A DNA stretch of 64,000 nt from Membranipora membranacea (lineage: Eukaryota; Bryozoa; Gymnolaemata; Cheilostomatida; Membraniporidae), in assembly GCA_914767715.1 (NCBI GenBank), contig OU612065.1:15500001-15564000 (forward strand), given 5' to 3'. The notes below the pieces were generated by a model. That model did no database searches and had not been told where the DNA came from. It saw only the letters and a program-made list of their open reading frames with translations. The translations under genes were made by a program, and so were the position numbers. Shown here in pieces: positions 38,454-48,900 of this stretch. Every line of letters starts with the position of its first letter. Position 1 is the first letter of the stretch.

Positions 38454-38655
38454 TCTCTGATCTGTACATTGGGTAGCTTTACATGGTGCTCCAGGACAGT
38501 TGACAAATTAGGTGGACTATCAATACAGGGATTCAACAGCTCAAAGCAGAAAGATATGGGTCCTAAAGCTAAGCATAAACTCTCGATTCCAACCTGTGAA
38601 ATCACCTCATTAAGCCACAAGTATAAGTTGATAGAGATTATACCTGTAACAAAAA
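38454..38655 (-). other. Possible exon of unknown gene
   Basis: On the minus strand, a TTTTTTTGTTACAG acceptor opens a frame of about 66 codons (GIISINLYLWLNEV ... LPNVQIRE) ending at TGA. No domain is recognised and no partner exon was found. It could equally be chance. Confidence 0.15.
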
Positions 38656-39643
38656 AATAATCCTTTTTTGAGCAACATATTTTTAGTATTCGCACAAAAA
38701 AGTCATTAGGGATACAAAATAGAGACATTGATGAGAAAAACTATGATCTCATTAAATCTAATGGCACTGGGCTAGATAGCAATAATGCGAGGTGGAGGGG
38801 TTTTGTACTACTCGCATAGCCAGCCTGCTACAAGTATAGCCTTACAACAATAACATGGCATCCAGTCTCAACTCGCTAACCCCATAGAAAATGATGAGCA
38901 GCGTCTTAGTATCAGCTCTTTTGCGATGGTCCTGGTAGTGGAATAACAGACTTTATATCGGCATCTCATGTGTTCGTTACTCTGAGAACATTGACATGTT
39001 CTACCTCATCACTGTCAGTGATGACAATTCAATTGACACTGTTGCAACTCATCTAATCTGATATTGGCACTTCTGGCTCAATCAGAGTTGGCTATCATCA
39101 GGGTAGTTTAGTGGCTGTCAAAATCATATGTGGGGAGGGACCAGAACAATGTAGTTGACAGTATAACTTTCTTTTTCCTTGACAGTTTCTTGAAGATGGC
39201 ATGTGACATTATTAAACGCACCTAGGGGTGAGTGTAGATAATGTAAGTCACTACCTCACAACTGCAGCCATCTTAGCACTTAGACTACATTATTACAGTC
39301 ACTCTGTCTTCGGATTTTAGCAAGACACTGCTACCTGCCACCTGCCACCAACCACCTGTCCTAGTCACTTTTGAATTATGGGGACTTCAAATGCCAGCTA
39401 GTGCTTCTAGAGGTATGACACAATATATAGATAAGAAACAAGATATTTATCAGCAGAATAACATTTATTTATGTGTTTTCTTTTTCAGTTCACATCGAAA
39501 AACAATTCATTCAGTAATACGTGATATACATAATCATATATCACCAATTTCAGTGTCATTCAATGCAATTTAGAATCCATTATATCGGCAGTCTCATTTT
39601 GAAATTAATGGCTGCAGTGTCATGAGATCTTCCATGAGCATCA

Positions 39644-41232
39644 CTAGAAAGGTCGGGTAGTCGGCTCACAGATGTCTGTGACTTCAAAACTTCCACTCTT
39701 GTCTTCAACAAACCATCTCCTGCGGCATCCTCCACATGTATCAGCTCTGTAAAAATATATATAGAATTTGTACTCAAGAACATTGAGATTAGGTTTGAGC
39801 ACAAAGGAAATTTGGAGGATGGTGAGATGTAATCGATTAGCACAGGGTCATGATCCCCGTGGAAGTGCCTTTCTAGATTAATTTTTCAACCCCCATCTAT
39901 TTCTATGACATCACTTTTACCTTCTGTTTCTTTGTCTATGTTGAAAATCATTTTTGGTCAAATATCATTTCTACCTGTGGAACTATAGAAACCCTTTCCA
40001 CAGCTCATAGACCGCCAGTCAAAACATGATAACCATATCACTTGTATGCACAAGTAACATTGTGCATAAATTTTTTGGAAATAATCCTCTGTCTCCATGC
40101 TGAATAAGATACTTGAGAAATGCACACTTACTCGCATTTAGCCAGGGCGTTGGTTTTGGAGTCATCACTCTGACAGCCGGGATTGATGATTTTACTACAT
40201 GGATTTACTGCACACTCTACTCGGTTCTCGGGAAGACAATCACCTGCAATTATAGAACAGTTTTCACTCTTAGAATGGTTTAAGCTGATTGAAGAGATGA
40301 GCAAAAACGTTCACTTCTCAGTAAAACTGGAGGAGTTAAGTATTAGCAGAATTTAAAGATTATTATTGCCTTTTCACCATACTTAATGAGGCAAAATACA
40401 TGGCTACCTAAAATTTACCCAATCTCTTTACATTATTTAGTATTGTTGTGCTAGTAGTGTTTTAATTTAAGCATAGCCTCTGGCTCCTAAGTTCACTGTT
40501 GCAGAGCTCTATCTGCGCTAAACACAAGTAAATATCAATTTACCATCTTCAAAAAAATATACTATTACAAAAATATATACTATTGACCCTATTTTACTTT
40601 CAAAAAAACAAAGAACACAAATTTTAATACAGTCATGTCCAATGCGGAAATGTTAACTTACATTGTACACTTGGGATTCTTTTACCATCAGAGTCCACAA
40701 AGTGACGCTTGCAGCCAGTACAAGTATCCACTCTGCATGTTGCTTTACTGTCATCTATACACTTATCATTGGTAAGTTCTGTGCAAGGTTCGACCAGACA
40801 GAATAGAGGTGGTAGGCCGAGTGGGCAGCTTAAATTGGTAGATCTCGCATCAGAAGCATGACTGAGAAGCACCAGAAGTAAAGCTGTGCCGGCTATGAAA
40901 CAGAAATAATTTTTGATATAAATGTATGTGTATACAGAGATAGGAAGCGATACAAATTGATTACATAATCTCAATCGGTTGGCACACATCATGGGAACCA
41001 ACTTTACAAATTCGAGAAACCTTCAGTCGTTCTATGAATATCCAGTTTCCGCAAAACTTGTCGATGAATATGAGAACAAAAGACAGGATCAATTGATTAG
41101 ACCTGGGTGAGGGCCACTCAACATAATTTCTTAATTTTTAGCACAAAACTAGGAATAATAAAAAAAAGAAAAGGAAAACTAAACGTCATAAGAAACTCGC
41201 TGCTTACCTGCGATTCTTAAAGCTGAATTCAT
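39644..41232 (-). CDS. Secreted 16-cysteine two-repeat protein, copy B
   Basis: Convergent paralog of the gene at 33783-36587; family not recognised. Exons on the minus strand: 41208-41232, 40662-40892, 40132-40243 and 39644-39746, giving 156 aa, the same length and intron phases (1, 1, 2) as copy A. The first exon is again 25 nt. The signal peptide (IAAGTALLLVLLSHASDA) is split by intron 1. The mature protein has two eight-Cys repeats: CPLGLPPLFCLVEPC ... ATCRVDTCTGC ... C and CLPENRVECAVNPC ... KCEADTCGGCRRRW ... C. Shared residues with A include ATCRxDxC, HFxDxxGxR and TCGGCxRRW, while much of the rest differs, so the duplication is not recent. The 25-nt exon and the splice sites are supported mainly by the A/B agreement. 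Confidence 0.85.
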
Positions 41233-42525
41233 TTTCAAGTTGATACGTTTTAGTTTAAGAAAGATGTGGTTGTACAATCAGTTGTAGACTTGTGGAGTGT
41301 ATGTGTAAAAGGTATGGGACTTTTCAGCTTTTTATACATCTCTTTTAGATTTTTACAAATTATGCAAGATGCTCGAAAACGATTTCAGTGCAATTTTTTG
41401 AATAATTTTTTTGAACATATCCTTGTTTTGGATGGTGACATGGAGATTTTAGACATGCAGAGACAATGATGCCACAATATGCAATATCATAGTTCCTCCT
41501 ATACCTTGATTGTTGGTGTACTTACAAGAAGATGCTGATGTAAGAAGCCAAATTAAATACATGGTGATCCTGGCCTATAAATTGTATATACACCAGGAGT
41601 GAATATGGACATGGACACAATGAGTCATCATAATAATATGACCTTATGATTACGAGAAGGAAATGTCCTGTTTAGAAATTAGCGTACCTGACACCAAACA
41701 TGGTCCTGTTGTACTTTTGGTTTGATAAGAATTCACATTAGAAAAATAATACGGCATACGATTACTTTTCTTGCCTGAATAATGGAAATCTACCTGGGTG
41801 TAAAAAGCTGCTATGCTGTTTTGAAAATTGCAAGTAATTCAATGACATTGCAAACAATTCTGCTGTAATGGTGTGTTAGCGTGCAGTTTGGTGCATATGA
41901 GCTTGCAGTTTCTCACTCATGTAATATCAAAAAATGAACAAAATGAATTGTGGACTATTGCTACCAAACCATATGCAGATTTCCAACCTATCCTTCAAGT
42001 GAGAAATAATTCACAACCAATTGCTGAGCTGTTATGTTATATACCTGGAGTTATGGTACTACACTCTCTTCTAGGGTTGAGTATGTGCACTTGATACTCT
42101 ACCTACATAGACTATATAATTGAGAGTAAATATAAACTTTATACTCTAGTCTAACTCCAAATAACTTATATAATAGAATATTATGCTTTCTATATTAAGT
42201 TCATTGAACAAGATCAATAACCAATTTGTAAGGTTTCAGCTATGAATTGAAAATAAAACAAGGCAGTGCATTTTGCTAAGCTACAAACCCACTTCTCTCA
42301 CCTTTACGAATTTAGTAAAACTAAAAATAGTTCATTATTTATATATTCAGCTTAAAGTCAATTCATCATTATACTGGTCCCTCTGATGCCAGTACCAGAG
42401 CTTCCGGCGACAACAGTTCTTCAGTTGATAAGAACCGAGTAAGAATTCAGCTTTAGACAGAGTGTGGATAATTATTAACAGGATTTTAATTTCTCAATGG
42501 TTCATTAAGGCTTAAATTCTACATC
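41233..42525. other. Intergenic, no gene seen
   Basis: Head-to-head spacer between copy B and the kelch gene, about 1.3 kb. Presumably holds both promoters. No clear element identified. Confidence 0.5.
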
Positions 42526-45524
42526 ATGAATAAGCCAATTAGCGATAAAGAGTTTGCGTCTATGTTTGCTCGGACACTGGAGGGTACAAGAGTCATGCAG
42601 CAGGGTACGAGGATAGACGAAATCAGTGATGGGGCTGAAGGAGACACTCCGTATGTGTTCATATTCAACAAGAAATCTGGAGGGATCAGAGCGCACTTCC
42701 TGTCCCTACATCCGTACAAAGGATATATACTACCGCATATACAGCATATCACATGGCCGAAACTGAAAGGATGGTAAGAATTAAAGTTTTATAACCATGC
42801 TGGCTGGACACAACCACTTATGATAATGATCGGTATACAGCCCCTGAATTTCGAATTCCTTTCCGGGTATTAAGTTTCATTTCCGCAATGAACAATACAT
42901 CACGGTTGTCAGATTCTATGGCATGTTCTTTGGTGGGGATTACACATTTATGTGTAAATATATGATTGCTAATTAAATATTCACCATAATTGCCATAGTA
43001 TTATAGACACATATATAGAAATTTCGATCTTGCAACAGGGTAGACTTTCAGTCAGTTGTGTTCAGGAATATTCTGTATATAATGGGAGGTCGAGAGAGAG
43101 ACTCAGGAAAGTTCACTTCTAAGATGATGAAGTATGACCCTGCAGAGGATAAGTGGAGTAACTTAGCAAACATGAAGAGACCAAAAGCTCATTTTACAGT
43201 CAATATTCTGGATAGAAGAATAGTAATAACAGGTAAAGTAGCTTGGGCTATGAATATCAATCAAGACTTCTAGCGACAAGAGGAGAAGAATATCTACAGA
43301 CTCTTCTAGCGTACAACCTTGATTTACAGATTGTTCGAAACTAACCATTATTTATTACTTTCATTGCTTTAAAGAAAGTAATGGATTAACTTTGTTAGGA
43401 TAATAAACATCAAATCAGAACATGTAATACATCAGTACTACACAGGTGGTGAAGTTAGCGGTGGTGAGATCTTAGACACTATAGAGAGTTATGAGCCCCT
43501 GATAGACACCTGGTCATTTGAAGGAAAACTCCCAGAGCCGAGGAAAAATCACTCAACAATGATACTCCATGACAGACTTTATATATGCGGTGGACATGGC
43601 CCAGGGTCAGCATACAACCTGAATATCTGGTGAGGACATTGAATATAAAGAAATCCCTGTCTATCCTAAATACACTGCTAAAATTTCTCCCTATATAAAC
43701 TCTGAATATGACCTCGACATTGAAGCACTTCTTAGCAACATGCAAGGTAGAATCGAGGTGTTTACTTCCATTCGAACACAAATAACACAATATAGTCTCA
43801 ATGCACCTTCAATGTAAATTTGAAAATTATCTTATAAAGATATACTGGAATCAATTAATTCTTTGATAAGATCAAGTTTGATCCAATTTGCTTCGCATTC
43901 CGGCCGCTCCCATTCTACTGGTGAGCTGTGGGCGAGCAACTCCAAATGCAGTAAATTGGTTCATATAATACGTGGTCATGGGATTTATAACCAGGCATTT
44001 TGCTCTCAAAGGGAACTAAAGAGGGAGTTCAAAATGATTGGTGAGAAGGAGACATTTCAGCACAACTGGTACAATGAATGGGGGACAGTGTTCAACAGAA
44101 AAATACAGCAATGCAGTCTTTTCCCAGCAATGGGTAAATTATTCTGTGTGGGAGGTAAGAAGATCCATTTACAGCTACATGCAAGCGGTCATTCCTAGCT
44201 ATCAGCTGACATAGACTTTGCTGTTCAAATGAAACGTAGCTGAATGTTTTCTCTGAATTCAGTTTGGATGCAAACTACAATGAAGCAATAAAACAACGAC
44301 TGCAGTGTGTGTTAACCATCAGAATATTCAGAGTAAGCCTGGTTCTGATGTACTATTCTCTTCCTCAGGTATGGTACAAGGAGCGACTGATGACGGTAAG
44401 AAACTAAATGATGAGCTGGATATAGAGGATCCGAACTCAGACAGCGATGAAGAGGAGGAGAGAAAGAGAGTAAGACAGACACAGCCATTCATACCCTCAT
44501 ATTTACGGATGCTTGAAGACGACTCAAGTCAGAAAAAGAAACGCGGGCCTAAGAGTATACACCGCACAACCAGGCGTATGTTTTACTGTTACAGGTTAAG
44601 AGAGCCATATGGAGTCAAGTGGACAGCCTCTCAAATGTGCAAATGTGATCCCATTTATGCGTCTCTGTAAAATATTGCTTATATAAGTGGCCGACAAATC
44701 GGTAACCTCTTCATAAACTGGTCATACTTTAAATTTAAAGTTCAATTAACATGATTACCATCAAAGTGAATATATTTTCAAAAACATATTTATAGATAGA
44801 TAGCTTTGTCTTAGTAGAAGAAAACACCGTACCATCTCATGTGCACTATGCATGCACACAGTGTTTTCAATAAAAGATTGATGGGCCACACCTAATTACC
44901 ATTTACCTTATTTTTCTAACGATTGATAGGGTTGCTGAGCATAGATGTGACAAACAACTATCTAAAACAAAAGAATCCATATAAGGCAATGAAAGTAGAA
45001 AAGAGGATGTTACAAGGAAGATCAGGCGCCTCAGTCTTACACGTTGGTAAGCAAAGTAGGACTGTAGAAAAACTAATCAAACTTATCAAACTTTTGCGAT
45101 GTAAATGGTAAAAATGAAACTAAACAACGAGGCCATTTTTTATATGAGAGGCATGTCTGAGCTTGACTTGTAGAAAGCTCGACAACATGTCCCACTTTAT
45201 AAGAAAGGTTGTTAACCGATTTCCTCTCTCTTCAACTCAAAACAAGTCCTATTTGATTCATCATTCATTGCAGTTACACAAAATCATCTTGCAGGAAAGA
45301 GAGTATATTTGTTTGGAGGTTACAGTTTGGAGGACAGAGAGAGGCTGTATGTCCCAACAGTAGAATATTATCATACAAAGAAACAGAGATGGTACTCTGC
45401 ATTTGACCTTGCTACATATGACAATGAGTCATTTAGAGACATTGATGTTCATATCATCAACATTCCCGCTGCTAACGCCAATTTTAGAGTGTTGTCCACA
45501 GCCTATAAATACCCACTGTGGTGA
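42526..45524 (+). CDS. Kelch-repeat protein without BTB domain
   Basis: Seven exons: 42526-42773, 43039-43232, 43446-43629, 44012-44154, 44369-44575, 44930-45046, 45295-45524. Phases match throughout and give 440 aa. Kelch blades are marked by double glycines: IMGG (99-100), ITGG (148-149), ICGG (196-197), CVGG (256-257) and LFGG (372-373), each followed by Tyr and Trp positions as in KYDPAEDKW and SYEPLIDTW. About 110 residues lie between the fourth and fifth double glycine. They include an acidic run (about 270-287, PNSDSDEEEERKR) and a basic patch (QKKKRG), probably a long exposed loop. The N-terminal 82 residues show no BTB, BACK or F-box motif. Likely a beta-propeller binding protein of unknown partner. 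AATAAA at 45853. Intron 3 contains a hairpin-type repeat. The exon 5 donor (GTATGT at 44576) is the least certain junction. Confidence 0.85.
43866..43965. repeat. MITE-like hairpin in kelch intron 3
   Basis: Starts GATCAAGTTTGATCCAATTT and ends near TAAATTGGTTC, with internal GCATTCC...GAGCAACTCC. It is related to the repeat at 49078-49195 and to pieces at 37810 and 28020. Confidence 0.5.
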
Positions 45525-45976
45525 TCAGATCTTCATATTGTACATGCTTATGCTAGCACATGCTCACAGAGTCCGCTATTGATTTGTATACTCTCTATAT
45601 TGTTAGTTCTATCAGGTCAATAGGCCCTGCACCATTGCATACTATTTTCGCTTACATCCAGGTTCTATATTTACACATATATTTGATGTGATTTTATTTT
45701 GCAATGAAATCTGTTCTGTTTACAATACTGCTGCAAAAGCTTATTCTTCAATATGCAAATAACAGGGTCTCATCACATCTGGCGCCTCTAAAGATGATCT
45801 TTGCATGGAAAGATAGTTCCCGATTCTTAGCTCTCACACATAGGGATAGAAAAATAAACAAACAACAACTCTTGAAAAACAACTTGACACACAGAAAATG
45901 TAATACTAATACATTATTATAATATGAAAGACAATGTCAGACAAAATAAGACTTGCCTAGGTTGTTATCACCTAAT

Positions 45977-48900
45977 TCATGATGCGGTGGTATCCTTCTC
46001 AGTGACATACTCTTTGATTAGTTTCTCTACCTTGCCTTTTTGTGACAGCTTGTTGGCCTTACCCATCATTTTAGTCCCTTTTGCAGCTCCTTTACCCTCA
46101 ATGATAGGAAGTATCCTGCACAAAAAAGTTAAGCTCTTACAAATAAGGCGCTATTTTAGAAACGTGTGATGTGAGCATGTATGCATCTTATTTGACAATA
46201 TGAATTTTGCATTAGAGCAAACAAGTCACTGACTATAGGAGGTATCAAACATGCCTTTTCTGATGGGAACTCTATAACAAGAAACACAATTACGTTATTC
46301 TGTTGAATGGTCTATACGCTCTTCAATGTTCACTTACTGTGGCCCTAGATGCCCAACTGCCTCAGCTGGTCCACAAAGTAGAAAACTACCTGCACCTCTA
46401 TCATCGCCTACTGTTATAAACTTTATAACTTCAGGCTGTAAGGAAAAAGAAAGTTTCACATTTGTGGCTTAATAAATTATAGACATCACACCCAAAAGTA
46501 ACCGCTGGAGAACAGGCAACACCATAAAGCCAACCTATGGAAAATTTAATCAATCATTGGCATTACAATATTGTGTAAAAGTCTTACAATAGTTTGTCTT
46601 CACTGCCACTCGACTTTGGGAAACAGAAGAGTAATGATCAGTTCAAATCAGGATCGTAAATACAAGAGTTCTTCTGTGTATTTGCACAACCATACGCGCA
46701 ATATTATGATCCGCCTACATTAATGCAGAAATAGTAGCAGGAAACAGCAGGCAAGGGATAAGGTCAAAAAGTCCTACCGGACATTCAAGAAAAAAAGCAC
46801 TTACCGAACAGGCTAACTTTTGCATAAGAGATAACATGTACTCATTGTCACCTTCTCTCCTGAAAACACAAGATATGAGTTACTATGGTGAGAAAGTCAC
46901 ATGTGATAAAAGACTGCCAGAACACATACACATCACTCATTTAAGTGTGGCTATATTGTAAGCGAGAGCGAAAGCAGCAAGTGATGGGAATTGAACCAGT
47001 AAATGACGCCAGTGCAGAACTCCTAGTATGGAACAGCAGCCTTGCTAACTAGTGCCATCAACCCATCCTTTTCCGGAGATGGTGAGATGGGGAAAGGATA
47101 GTGCACACTTCATTCACTGCCAGGTGAATGGTGCTGTTTGTGTCCCCTTAAGGGAGTGGGCGTTTGCAGATAAATTGGTTGTTCCAGCCGAAGCACTCTT
47201 TGGTGTTTATAATCCTAGGATCACACCATTAGCTCTCATTATTCAACCATTGCTTCTGTGACAACTGTTGTGATGAAAGAGCCAGTTACCTATGATGAAC
47301 GAGATATTGTGATTTGTCTGCGCCAAGTCTTGAACTTAATTCCTGGGCTTCATGTGCAACTAATTCTTTTAAAAGATTGCTGGCATTCTACAATAACAAA
47401 AAATATACTTGTTGCATAAAGCTTCTGAACAAAAGTTTCATGTTTTGTTTATGTGGGGTTGTAATTATAACACAGCATGATACACAGGGGGTTGGTTGCA
47501 ATACCTTTTGGACAAACTTGGTCAACATTTATTGATACGTGGTCAGAATTTTCTTATTTGTAGCAGGATTGTCATGAGATACTCATCCATTGGAGGTTAA
47601 CATCACCAATATATATCTAGCCCAATCACTGAGGTCATATTCAGCTGAAGATTTAATGTTTGACCACAATTCACCAAGCTCTAATACTTGGAGATGGCAG
47701 GCTTACCTTGTTAGCTGTCTTGAAAGATGTCTGCAGCTTTTTGACGAGTTCAGGGAAGTTACTAGGTGAGCCTCTGCAAAATACAATGGCATAGAGAGTT
47801 TCACACTGGGAATATTGCACATAATATATACATCACCAAGGATGAAGTTGACTTTTATCATTCGGCAAAACTTGTTCAGCTCAAACTCCACTATCACTGA
47901 TATTTGTCTTCTTTTTCAACTAATTCAGCAGATCAACATTTAAGTTGTAAGAGAAAAAATCAGCAAAAACTCATAAATTTTATGAGTTTTGCTGATTTTT
48001 ACTCTTACAACTTAAATATGTTCATCATTGAGTATATCTATTCACAAAAGGATGTAATGACTTACGTAAGAAGGGTATTGATTTGTCGTTCCCTCTGTAG
48101 CGTTTCCTCTAAAGCTTTTAATACTCGATCTCCAGCATGAAATGATAAAAGGGTGCAGCCTTTTTTACCCTTCTCTGTTCCAACAAGTTTTATTGCCTAT
48201 AATAAAGTGGCTGTGAATCATGTCATAAATAAACCAGCAATTTCAGCATTCAAAAAACTTTTTGCAGGATTAATGTATAAATTCCCCTTGACATAAAATA
48301 AAAAAAAAGCTTGATCTCCATTGGTCTGAAGTGACAGCAATGTACAGTTAAGACATACATTGCATCAGGCACTCCTAGGATGTGTGCACAGAAATAAGTG
48401 ATTTATTGACGGTGGGTGCAAGGCCAAGTTGCCTACATAGTGAGGAAACCTATTATTCTAACCTGACAGCTCTATTGAAAATACTACCTGTAGATGAGAG
48501 AGATTAGACACATGAGTCCCACAGCACAGGTTCTCATCCACACCTTCTATAGTTATCACTCTGAGAGGTAGCGCTATATTGTCTGGTAATCCACGAGTCT
48601 TTATCTGATAAAAGGTAGAGCAAGAACTAGTATATCAAAAGCAACCAATTCTCAGTACTCAATTTAGTGCTGAGAAAAAAAACCATTATTCGTTTAGATG
48701 ACTTTTTTCAGACCTGGTCTGAATTGAGAGATATATTGAGCAATGAAATCTAGTAAATCAGCATGTACATAAATTAATTTGAATAATTCAATCAACTGAT
48801 GGTCAGATATCAACAAAATGATAAATACCACAGCCTTGTATCGTGTGCAATCTGAAAATGGAGACCTACTGGTTGCACTGTTACCTTTTGCACTGCAGGG

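Larger units (their letters stand above)
36715..39460. other. Region between the two convergent 16-Cys genes
   Basis: No convincing gene. Contains an inverted repeat at 37527-37579, a CAAACTTGATC-ended hairpin relic at about 37810-37930, and a possible exon at 38454-38655 (minus), listed separately. The remainder shows only short frames. Confidence 0.45.

Noticed and set aside
46981-47061. Functional tRNA gene
   Set aside because: Box motifs are present but the anticodon arm does not fold and the element sits in an intron like other SINE copies.
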